Assembly (NCBI GenBank): GCA_029224185.1
Contig: CM055191.1
Location: 6,589,036-6,653,035 of the forward strand
Direction of reading: 5' to 3'
Origin: Karalla daura
Taxonomy: Eukaryota; Chordata; Actinopteri; Chaetodontiformes; Leiognathidae
DNA: 64,000 nt
Shown: positions 13,176 through 24,732 of the stretch, one piece after another
Numbering within the stretch: the stretch's first letter is position 1
Layout: each line of letters opens with the position of its first letter
Translations under genes and position numbers: made by a program
The notes under the pieces: generated by a model
Database searches by the model: none
What the model was told of the DNA's origin: nothing
Seen by the model: only the letters and a program-made list of their open reading frames with translations

Positions 13176-15935
13176 TTGAGCCAATAACAACATAGAAAAT
13201 TGGCAGTAAATCTTGTTTTTTGCCTTCTATCTAGAACTAGGACACAGTTTGTTTTCGCACACAATTGAATTATGCTTATTTGTGGTTCATCCATCATCTA
13301 TCCATCCACCCAGCTACTTATCCACTTAGATTGCTATTTGTTGCAAACATTTGTAGACCATATTTGTTGTTTGAACCAGAGGCATAGCATCATCTACATT
13401 TCATTCTGGCTTTGTAAACACTTGGTAATGACCTTGAGCAGCTGGAGGGCTTGAGAGAATATGAATGTTGTGATCAGCTGGCCCACCTGTTTGCCCTCAC
13501 AGGGTCAGTTTAATGTGGAAAATGTGCTTGTTCGGCTTCCTGGGTTGCCGGGAGTATTTTTTTTCTTTCTTTCTTTTTTGTCTCCGGTTCAAAAAACGTA
13601 TCTGAGCAAATTAAAAAATTTGAACCAACACTCCTTCAATTGGAATGAAATGTTAAAAAAGAGGGAGTGACAGAAGAAAGGCAGAGCGAATGGCGTCAAA
13701 GTGGAATCACACTGTGAATTTATTCTTCCACTCTCACTCTGGTGAGGGAAACATTTCCAGTCCCCTTCACTTCCGAACAGAAACAACTCCGTGAGGAAAA
13801 ATTGAGCCGCCTGTAGCTACAAACCCAAACATATTTTCGGTCTCGCCTTACATCAATCGCTATAGAATGACCCCTGATTGCATTCAACGACAAGAAGCAT
13901 TTGGGGCTCAGCTGCTGGAAAAATGCTTTCTTTAACATTTTTATTAAATTTTTTCTGACCTTTCTCTGATGGCAAAAAAAAAGAATGATCTCACTTTATA
14001 CCCATTCAAACCAGTGCCAGGGAAAAATGGTTTGGTTTGAATAGAACCACTGTTCTGTCCCGCTAGACGCCTGCGCTGGGCTCGGCGATGCTGGATCCAG
14101 AGCTACGTCTGTGGCTTTTGGTCCGGCTCCAAATTTCAGTTAAGCGGTATTTCCCTCTTTTCCCCCTTCTCTGTCTGATCTGAGCTGCAGACACATGCAC
14201 ACAGTCGGCGTGCACGCTCGCCTCAACACATAATGCAAAGAGCAGCCGCATCGTCCCACATGCTCCATCACTCTCAATACAAGATTTTACACAACAGGGG
14301 CATTCACTGTTGCCTTCAGCTGAGGGGAGGGTCTTTGTCTGTTGGGGGGCAGAGGGAACGGGAGGAAGCTGTCTGTCAGTGTCTCATCTGAGGCTGCAGG
14401 GCTCACAGAGCTTTCGGCTTTCAGGAATAGCAATGGCGACATACTATACCTTTGTAAACCCGTGAGGCACTCTGAAATTGTTCCTCTCATAAACAACCCC
14501 AGGCTTTAAATGATGAAATCGTATAAGGTTCATTGGAAGGGCAAAAACTTTACCTCCTCTTAAATTATCTCACCCCTGCACCTATTAAAGGATCAGCGAT
14601 TAAGGTTTAGGAGCATCTGTCGGCAGAAGTTGGCAGACATTTCATGTGACATTTATGTTTTCATTAGTGCATAATCGCCCGAATCAAGAAAAATTGTGTG
14701 GTTGTTTTCTCAGAGTGAGGAGTCGGTCGCTCTCCACAACATGCAAACCAGACACAGTCTCCAGAGTACCTATGCATCCTTTTCTCAAGTTTCCGAGACA
14801 TTACAGGGTGTCCGATGCTTGGGAAAGGAAGTTTCACACAGAGTTTGAGTCATGTTCACCTGTTTGCTGTTTACATCTCCTAGATGCATTAAATCCTGTC
14901 CAATTGTCCTTGAGTTTTTTTCTTGGACTTCAATACAACACGTAAGTACTATTGCTCAATCATTCTCAGGCATCATAAAATGACAGATTGCAATAGTTCT
15001 ATAGCAAATGTCTTGAAATTGTTGGATCGTTATTATATTATGTAACCATGTGTCTGTGAAATCACATTCGGCCAACATGAATTTGGACTTCCTGCGGTTC
15101 TGAAACTTCAATGTTGGTCCCTCAGTTCCAGTTAAACCAGTGATGTTGCACAAGTTGGACATCTTCTATGTATCTGCAGCATTATGCATGAGCTGGTCTC
15201 TGGAAAATCCTCCTTTCTTTTTATGATCATTGTGTGCAGCGATAAGGAGCTTTGCAGGGGAGATCCCATAATAAAGAAGTACCCTGGCACAGGATCCCCA
15301 CATCCCAGTTCCCATCAACTGCTCTCATCTGCTTTTTTCCTCCCACTCCTCCCACAGCCTTCTGAGTGTCTATTCACAGAGGCTTGATTTAGTGCCTTTT
15401 TCACACCAGATGAAGAACATATGTAGAGCAGTTTTGGTCGTTGTGTTCCTATTTCCATGGCTTTTTAATGGAAAAGGGAAAAAAAAAACAGAGCACGGTT
15501 CTGTTTTGCCCAGAAGAGCACATTAATTTCACCATCCGTTTTTGAACTGAGAATAAATAAACATCAATGATGTTATTTGGATTGTGTCCTAAGGACACAA
15601 CCGGGTGCCAAACACAATATCTGCGTCATCTTAAAGTCCCTCGGACTTTGATTTAGGATGCCACGCAAGAGTGTCAGTAGTGGCTGACTCAGCCTTAGAT
15701 AAATGCCTTTTTTTGTATCTGCACATTTTTATCTTCGCTCCACAAGCTCACATAATCTTAGAATTAGCTTGTTCCTGCACCCTCAGTCAGACACATGGGA
15801 ACACGTCGTGCTCCTGCTCTCAATCTGCTGCAATATGCATCATCAACACAAAAAAGTATTTGCAAATATTTTGCACACCGCATGGCTCCCCTCACTTCTG
15901 CACAACTCAGCGCTCCATGCAATGTGAACATGCAT

Positions 15936-15936
<1 letters not shown>

Positions 15937-16007
<71 letters not shown>
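15937..16007 (+). repeat. (GT)n microsatellite, about 35 units
   Basis: Uninterrupted GT run of 71 bases. Cys-Val and His-Thr repeat ORFs across it are artefacts. Confidence 0.98.
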
Positions 16008-16008
<1 letters not shown>

Positions 16009-16734
16009 CAACGTCTACAAGCACCAGTTCTCTGGCTTGCTGCAGCCCATCTTGGCTGCACCCATTGTTTTTGGATCCGAGTTATGCAAGTTCATGAATT
16101 AAAACCAAGTCCGAAGCAATTTTTAAGTAACCAGGACCAGCTTGCTCTCCCCCATGCCAACTCCATGGCTCAACGGATGCCAAGCACTGGCAACTGCTTC
16201 CTTGTATGGCAATATCAACGGGAGGACAAAAAACTTCTGCGGGACTCTTAAACAGACCGCGCAGTCTGGAGTCTCTTTAAGCGCTTAGGTAATATGCAAC
16301 AGGACACTGCTTTACTATGCAGAATGGAGCCTGACGGCTTATATGTGGTGGAACGGGAGAGTTTGACTTCTCATTTCATCTCTGAAATGAGAATTCGAGA
16401 TAGGGGACACGGGAGCCGGGGGTGTTGACAGAGGCACTGGGAAAACTGATGAGTCTCGGTCACAACCCCGCTGTGGGGTCACTCATGATGTGTCTGTAAA
16501 AACAAAAGGCATTTACTGGCTTCTCCAGGCATTTAGCATCCTAGATGATGGTAGAAACTGATCCTGTAGCACTGAGCCTGCAAACAGCTGCTGTTTATTT
16601 TTAATTAGAGGAGAGAGAAGGAATTTGTGAAATTTTCATTCAGTCTGGTTCCCCAGACGATGACAATGACACTCACCAAGCAGTGGTTCCTGCAGTGTCT
16701 TAAGTATATTATTAATTCAGCAGCAAGTGTGAGC

Positions 16735-16878
16735 GTGTGAGAGTGAATGGTATGCGCACCCTCTGATTGACTGGAGGCATGTCCAGGGTGTATTTCCTGC
16801 TTTCACCCTATGGTGCTGGAGATAACACTAGCAGGCCCCAGTGTGTAGTGGGGGATATTATAACAGTTGGATGGATGA
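16735..16878 (-). mobile_element. Short interspersed repeat copy, reversed
   Basis: Contains GTCCAGGGTGTATTTCCTGC and ends TTGGATGGATGA, the reverse-complement layout of the fish ATCCATCC repeat. Internally diverged. Confidence 0.6.
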
Positions 16879-18979
16879 CAATTCTCAATAAGAAACCAAA
16901 TCTAAAGACAAAATTATAGGGAAACAATATATTTTTGATTCAATTAAATGAGGATCCTACCTTACTTATATTTCAGTCTAATGAGGACATTTGGGATGAT
17001 TTATATTGAAGTGAACTTTTTTCACCCAAGCACAATAAGCATTGTTTAAAGCATTGACATCATACATTCAGTCATCCTCTGACTACTCATCATCAGGTCA
17101 AAAGAGTTAACCTGTATAACACTTTAACTTATGACCAAATACCTGCAAAATGAATGACTTCCTCGTAATCCCTAGCCACGCTCCAGCTGCATTAATTGTT
17201 CATTAGCCAATGGAATCTCAGCAGACGAACTAACAGCTGTGACCTCACAGTCTCACAGAGCTGCAGGAGCGGCTGGAGATAATTAATCAAAGAGAAGAGC
17301 ACGAGTAGCTGCGATAAAAACACATTTGTGACATTACAGCCTGTATGTCACTCTGATCAGCATGGCAAATTGTGGTATTGTGTCGGTTGCTCCTGTTAGT
17401 TTGTAGTTTGGCACAGGTAGACAGAATATTCATTTTGTCCCTTAAATTTGGATTTCCTCTCTTGCATAAGCCAGTATTGTGCAGCTGAGAGGGGACTGAC
17501 ACAGGGTCATAGAGGATGCATATGTTGCACATGCTTTAAATTAAGTTGCAGCCGTTCCTACTTGACATTACGGGTAAACATGTTGTTATGGGGTTTTTGG
17601 ATCCATAAACACAATGATGTTCAACAACCCACATCACAATTTTGTGTCCCTCTGGGAGAAGCCCCTAACTTCTCTTCTGAATAGACTCTGAGTATGTATC
17701 AGGCACCAGCCATCAGTCATCTTCACACATCTTCTCTGTGCTTGGGGACTTTTTTTTTTCTGAAGAAAAAGACCAAGCCACGTCACACCCTGCAGCGCCA
17801 CAGACCCAGACAGTTGACAGTTGCTGACGAGGCCGCGAACGCTCACATATGAAAAAAAAAAGGCACAAAACTGAAAAATGGGATGCACACATGCAACGCA
17901 CAAAAGGGAAGTTCCAACTTCTCAGAGTGAGAACCAGCTGTGCTGACATCCCCTGTGGGAAACCAGAGAGAAAATGTCCAGTAAATCGGACAGTTCAGTG
18001 TCCTCACTGTAAAATGACTAATAGCAAGTCAGTCATAATATCCTGTCTGAAACATAATTTATTGTATGTCAGAAATGTGCTTATGCTGAGATATATACAC
18101 AGGTACACGCAGTCATTTTATGAGCAACACATCTGGTAACTGTTTCCTGTGTTTTGCACAGAGCTTAGGTGGAAGAATGAAGAAAATGATCAATAAACCT
18201 CCCTTAAGGTCTTTAATCTGTGCTCAAGCAGAGCAAAAAGCATAAAGCAATTTTCAGAGGAGGCCCTCAACCCTTTGAGGAAAACTGCAACTTCTGTTCT
18301 GTTTGTGTGATTATATTTGTTTTAATTGTGTACTATATATTCTTAAATGTTTTCTTTACTTATTTTTCTTTACTTATTTCACAAGTTTACCTACAGAAAC
18401 TTATGGCACCTTCCCAAAACAACAGAATTTGTCAGTTTAAGCAACACACTTGGGATCTGAAGTCTAGCAATGTTTATTTATTAGGACAAAAATTATATAT
18501 ATTATATTGAGCCATTTTTAAGTGTGTGTGTGTATATAAAGTAAATGACCCATATAAAGAGAAACACTGTTATACAAGCACAGCCCCCCTTTACTGCTTC
18601 CTCAATCTATTTTTGTATAGTGATAAAGTTCATGGAAATACGTGACTGTGTTAATATTGGCTCAGTGAATTGTGCGTATCAAACGCAGGTGTTCCATTAA
18701 CACTGGCGACTGCTCACCTGGTGCTTTAGAGCACTTTATGTAAATGTACTTTATTTTCAGTTTTTCTCTGACAGGTCTTTCTCTAAAAGGAGATATGATC
18801 TTTGCCCCAGAGTGCTGTTATACCGATATGTGTCACAGCGTTTTTTTTCTTCATATTTTTTTTTTTTTACTTTGCTTCCACAACCTGAATGCTTTCATTG
18901 TGACGGCGCTGACAACTCAGGGCCGCTGTCGCTGGGCGGACAGTCGTTTCAGCCCCTCCTCTCAGTTCTCCACGGCTGC

Positions 18980-19200
18980 TCTCATTTATCACACACACAC
19001 ACACATGCACACTCACGCTCACATTTGTTTGCTGCACATACACACTCACCCACGCACTTTCAGTGTGTGCACATGCACACGTACACAAAATGCAAACAGA
19101 ATTGTGGGAATGCAAACAAAAATTCACACACATCCTCATTCACACCCCAACTGCTCTTACTCCCTTTCTGACACACACACACACACACACACATACCAGG
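18980..19200 (+). repeat. CA-rich compound microsatellite cluster
   Basis: Several CA runs interleaved with CACA-rich imperfect sequence, the longest perfect ones near 18991-19004 and 19171-19192. Thr/His-rich ORFs over it are spurious. Confidence 0.85.
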
Positions 19201-20265
19201 CAAATAGACATCTACGTACAACACCTTATTAACCCCTTGACAATTAATTAACACAGTCTTAAAATGGCAGCCCCTCCTTGTACAGTTTTCCCACATGGCA
19301 CAACATGATGAACAATATTTACTGCTTCATAAACATTAGTTTAAGGGACTTTTAGGCTGAAGTTTGAGTTGGTCTTGTCAAACTGCCTTTGATGGTCTTC
19401 TTGAGAGACTTTGAGAGAATTTTTGTAGAGCAGAAAATGCAATAATATATCCTGACAGTAAATCAGATGGAAAAAATAACAAGTTACTGTGGCTTCCTTT
19501 GATCGCTCCATTGGTTGTGATGTTCCAGTGTCACAGCAACATGTTAGAGCAGTGAAGCTATACTAAACAGACACGCTCCATACTACAGGTGGTACAGGGT
19601 CCAAATAATCTATAGGGGCTCCACTGTACAGAGCCAGTACTAACACAGGGCGCCACCAGAGAGGATCCCCTTTCTGCCCTCCACAGCTTTGGCTTCTGTT
19701 ACCCCTCGTGAGCCCCCGGTTTAGGGTTTTCACTCCAAATGGAACAAAAAGAAAAGCTTGGCGAGCCAAGGGCTCTCACAGCCTTGGCAGCCAGTGTGCG
19801 ACAGTTATCCCGCGAACTGAAAATAACCAAAGTTTGCAAGCTGGCAAAATTGAAGTGGCCTGTCCTGTGTGTGCTGATTGGCGGTGATGCTGTGAAAGTG
19901 TCGGCTCCAGGGTGAAGAGACAACGGATCTTTGGAATTAAAGCTGGCGCTGTGTAAATGTGAAACCTCTGGGGGGCAGTTTGTTCTTTTTAGCCACTAGC
20001 CACGGGGGCTGCGAGGCTCCAGGGACAATGTTGGTCGCTCCAGATGAATTATACTGATTATTGGATAGATCAACTCAACATTTTGTGCTGATGCTCACAG
20101 TAACTGTACTCTGTACTCTTTCCTCCCTATGAGGTTGTTATTTCTTTAAATGATTATAGAGCAGACATTATGCATGGTCATAATCTGTGGGCTAACACAG
20201 TGAATAAGAAATTACAATACACTCATGTTGGACCAGCCTTTCTGTGGATGCTTTTCATGTTCTCA

Positions 20266-20415
20266 CCTAGTCAGCATGTGCTCTGGTTTCCTCCTTCAGT
20301 CCAAAATCATGCATGTTCAGGTTGATTGGAGACTTTTAATTGCTCCCAGTGCCACCCGCACCACAGGTTATGTATAAACCAGGTGAAGAAAATAGATGGA
20401 TGGATGGATGGATGG
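20266..20415 (-). mobile_element. Short interspersed repeat copy, reversed
   Basis: Contains TCTGGTTTCCTCCTTCAGTC, CATGCATGTTCAGGTTGATT and a terminal GATGGATGGATGGATGG run, the reverse layout of the ATCCATCC repeat family. Confidence 0.7.
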
Positions 20416-23400
20416 TGTGTAGAGGAGCTCCCATTAATTCCAGATGTCCACTTTTTATTTCATTATTTTTTTATGCAGCATAATATGTCAATGTCTAACA
20501 TGCCCTGGCAGTTTTGCACAGAGAGTCATTGCTGCCAGACAACCTGACCGCATTGTGGTTTAGGAATTGAAATGTTTCAACGTGTGCTGGATCGACTGCT
20601 GCAAAGTGTGGCACAGACTTTGATGAGGAGCATCCAGTGCCGCCATCAGATAGAATCTCATCTGCTTCCATCCAGTTTTCCAGTCTCTAAGACCACATTA
20701 TAACCTTAGAATGGTGTTGCGGGGGTCTGCTGAGGCCTGTCCCAGTCTCTGTCCCTTCACAATGAAAGGCTGAAATTGAAGTTCCCCGTTTTATCTCAAG
20801 AAACTGCAAAATTCATGGTCAAATGTCAAGCACAGCAGCCTGTTTGAAAAGGGTAAAGCTGCACTTACATTCAGGTTTTAATGGGCCACTTGCAGTGCAG
20901 CAGTGGAGCATATGATAGCTTGGCACATTTCCACATGTGAACAAACCTCCAGTTTTTAGTGACTGTTCATTTTGCGTTCACCCCTATTCTTTCCACGACA
21001 CAAGGTCAGTCTTTTTAAGAGACTCAGAACAGCAGGTAGGCAATTAGCAGAGAGCAGTACATCACTCATTTTATTTTATGTGATCATAAAGCCTTTGGCT
21101 GAGATCCAGCGTTTGTTAGCGCCGCAGTAATTCAGGCCTACATGTCACTCTTGCTGTTAACAAAAGAATTTCAGTACCAATCAACTGCCAAGCAGATGCA
21201 CCCATAAAGTGGATGCCTACTTGTCCAATAAATCTGTTCCCACTTCTCTCTGAGCATGCTTTTCTTCTAACACACCCTGCCCAAGCCCCACTGACAATAG
21301 CATGTGCGTGCAGAGAGTACCATTTAGGTCAGACTCCTTAAATGCTTGAGGCTGGGTGGAACATCACACACTCGGTCCTCAGAGGGACCTCATCAAAGAG
21401 CGTCCGTGTCCGACAGGTTGTGACAATGATCCAGCAGCTGCCTGTTTGGATTCAGCTACAGCCCATTCTGCCGGCGACCACCCCTGACTGGATGCGAGGC
21501 CTGGAGGTTTCTGTCCTCCGTGGTCCAGAGGCCGGGCAGGGATCTGGGGAGGGCCAGGGTTAAGGTTAGAGTTAGGGCTAAGGCTTTCAAATCTTGCCAT
21601 CCTGCATCAGAATAGCTGAGAGGTTGCTCCGCAGCGACGGCTTCGACCACGGCTCAGGAAACAGGCGAGCTGCGAGTGCCGGCCGTTCTGTGGCCTTTAA
21701 TGCGCTGCCATGTGAGAGCAGCTGTGTGAGGAGAGCCTGTTGCTGAGCAGATAAAGACAGTCCAGCGTGAGAGAGGGAAGGGGAGGGGGCCGGAGCGTAA
21801 ACACTCAACAAAGCATGCCCTATGGGCTTTGATGGCTGTTATGTTACGAACTATGAGCTGCGGCAGTGGTGGTCTTATCTAGAGTTGCGTGGCCCAGCTC
21901 TGACCCCACTTCCCCCTTCCTCCTCCTGTCTTTTTTTTGAGAGGGAGACAGAGTGAGGGAGAGCCTGCCACTCTGAAACGCTCCAGAGATTCCTCGCAGT
22001 CTTCAGGTGTGGAGATTTATGTGTGAAACAAATGGAGCGCTGGTGTCCCAAAGCAACACAGCGTGGGGCAGCGTTAAAGCACATACGGCGGACGACATGC
22101 CAGCGAAGTCCTCGCAAGACGACAGGATGTGGTTAGTTCTTACAGACTGGGAGATTGAGGGGAGTAAAAATACAGTTGTGGAGAGCGAAACCTCACGCGG
22201 GGCTGCAGGCCGAGGAGATGATGTGCCCATCAATCAAAGTGGTGCTACGATGCCAAGCTGGTCAAAGCTGCTCCAGGACCACCCAACTCACCACCCCTGA
22301 CCCTGGCAAGCAGAGAGCACCCTTATTCACGGACCATTAATGATACCCGGGTCACTCTTCCCATCTTCTCAATGTCGGCTCCTCCATTGTTTTTTTTTTC
22401 TTTTTTTTTTCTTTTTCCGGCCTCTTTCTGTGTGAATTTATTCAGGGACTTGGCACAACTCGGCATGTAACTGTGCACTGCCTTGCCGACACCTCCCTAA
22501 AAATAGAGCCCACTAATCCTCCGCCCCCCCTTCCCCTCTTAGAAGTACTACATTTTACCAGGGACTGACCAGCATATCGACAGCGAGACCACACGGTGGT
22601 TATTTATTTTCAGTGATTCTCTGCAGTTTTTATGATGTGGACAGTGGGATTTGCGCCTGAGCGGCGTCCGTGTTGACCCGCTGTTGTGTGGAAATTGAGA
22701 ACAGGCATAAATCCAGGGAAGTGTGATATGCTGTCGAGCTCACCTCCACACTGCAGCGCTGCACCCTCTGGTGGGGTTGGTGAATACAACCTTTAGCAGC
22801 AGGACTCCTGTTGACAGCTGCGGGAGGAACGTGTTGGAGCCGTGAGCTCATGTTGTCGAAATTTGCCCCTTTTTTTCCCACTTCCTCGCTTGTGAATGCA
22901 GTTTAAGTTTCTGTGCAGTCACATGCTTGACTCTGCCCATATTTGGCCAATTGGGGAATCATTTGTAGGATTTATAACTCTTTACGTGACAGTTTAGAGG
23001 AAAACCTGAATCATGTTAGTAGATTGTTTATTTACATTTTTCACTTCAGGTGGAACAGGCCTGTTAGATGGCAGACACAAAATGGTGCTTGGATGCTCAG
23101 AGCTTTCCACCACGTGCTTAGCAAATCTTATCTTGTGTAACCCACTGGGAGGTAAGAAGGGCCATGTGTTTGCCACAAGTTCAGATTAACAAACTGTGGT
23201 CCCTCATTCTGCTGGACTTGCGCTGCTGTTACATTGCACAAGAGGCTATAAGTCACTTAAACTGCAAATGTTCTACATGATGATCTGTGTGGCACGTCCT
23301 AGTGTTTGACAGAAGGGGGCATAAATCATGATTGTTTCCAGCTTTCAAGGCAGCTGAAGTGCAGTGGTGTGCCAGGCCTCCTGCTGGCCACCTGAATATA

Positions 23401-23799
23401 GTGAAAGGAGGGGGGGGCAGAAGATAGAGTGGCATTTACCCCCTGTGGGGATTTTGTAAAAGGAGACCCAAACTGAAATGGACAGCTGAGCCAATCGGCC
23501 GGCCATGCATGTATCAACTGTGGTACCATCTCTAAATCTGTTTTCCTGTGGTTCCTGGCACTCCGTCCGCCACGACACTCTGTGGGAATTGGTATTTCCC
23601 ACCGAATGTGAACACATTATTGAGCCCCAGGAGTAAACAAGGAAAAGATGAGAGGGGAATATTCGCAAACTGTTAGATTAATAACAAATGATTGTGGATG
23701 TCTGGGTCTGGTTTGCATATCGAGACTTGAGATTCACAACATGTGCGTCGTTATCCATTGTTATCCATGAGAAAGAGACACAGAGACTGCGGACTGGAC

Positions 23800-24721
23800 A
23801 GCTTGTCTTTAATAAGACTTAAGATACTCCCACTGACCTTATAACACACATCAAAATAATTATAGCATGTACACGCACCAGCATTTCAACACAGATGAGT
23901 CCATGGCATCTCAACGAAAAAGAGCGAAAGCCGAGCCATGCTTGCTTGTGTGGAGTAAAAACAGCTTTGAAACTGTTAAATAGTGGAATAAATCCCTGGT
24001 TTATAGGGATTTGACCTTTCACATGACTTCTGGTTTCATAGTTGTCGAGGTTGCACACTCATTGTTACATCCAGTTCTGCGTACAATCAATCGTAGCGGA
24101 CACAGACGGTATGTTGACACACGGTGAGAAGCTGTGGCATGTGAACTTACATTTCAAATCTTTTTTCCAGATTTATCTGTTTATCTTTACAAAAAACTGC
24201 TACAGGTAGCTTTATACAGACCAGGCTTTCTGTGGCACCTGGGTTTCATTTGGAGGGTCTTCTCAGTGTAAAAGTAGCATAAGGCTCTCTTTCATACAGC
24301 TCAAATCCAGACCCATCCCTCCATTGTCCATCAAGTTAATTTACATTATTCACAAAAAATGTACCCAGTCTTTAATATCTCTCTCTCTCAGTTAAATAAC
24401 TAAAGAACAAAGAAAAACACTTAAGCCTGTGCTGTAATGTACAGGGGATGATACTGTGGAGCTTTAAGGTGCATGGGCTCCAGCCGACAAATATCTTTAC
24501 AAACACAGGTGCAACACCGATCATCCCGTTCTGTCCTCTGCTTGTGTCCTCATCTTCCCTGGCCTGCGTCATCTTCTTCAGAGGGAAGCTTGTTTGCTTT
24601 TACAGGGCCTCAGAGAAAGGTTGTTTATTGGCACGGGTCACAGGGTTTCCCCATGCGAGCATTGGCGGAGCTGGGGAAGGTCAGAGGCCTCTGGCGAGGA
24701 ACACTTCAACACTGGGACATG
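23800..24721 (-). other. map7d1: Probable map7d1 3' UTR
   Basis: Non-coding sequence following the stop codon on the minus strand. A canonical AATAAA reads on the minus strand at 24624-24629, about 95 nt past the stop, and variant ATTAAA signals lie at 24371-24376 and 23808-23813. Which is used cannot be decided from sequence; the far end is a guess based on the last variant signal. Confidence 0.5.
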
Positions 24722-24732
24722 TCACAGGACCT
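24722..24732 (-). CDS. map7d1: map7d1 last coding exon (EVL stop)
   Basis: Only 11 coding bases: AG completes a Glu codon with the G of exon 17, then GTC CTG TGA gives Val-Leu-stop. Acceptor CCTCCCTCACAG. The resulting C-terminus Glu-Val-Leu is the one I know from mammalian MAP7D1, which is why this acceptor 2.8 kb downstream was chosen. The exon continues as 3' UTR. Confidence 0.85.

Larger units (their letters stand above)
13176..23799. other. Intergenic, no gene recognised
   Basis: Contains microsatellites (15937-16007, 18987-19007, 19171-19192), two reverse copies of the ATCCATCC repeat, a degenerate TTAGGG-like patch near 21550-21582 and polypyrimidine runs near 22388-22416. No exon set was recognised. 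Neighbouring-gene exons or conserved enhancers could be hidden here but cannot be seen without alignment. Confidence 0.55.

Noticed and set aside
15671..16251. Cys-Val-rich and His-Thr-rich reading frames on both strands
   Set aside because: They are created by the (GT)n microsatellite, which is open in all frames; no protein family has such a composition here.
22007..22300. 97-codon plus-strand ORF
   Set aside because: No recognisable similarity or splice context; length is within chance for GC-richer intergenic DNA.
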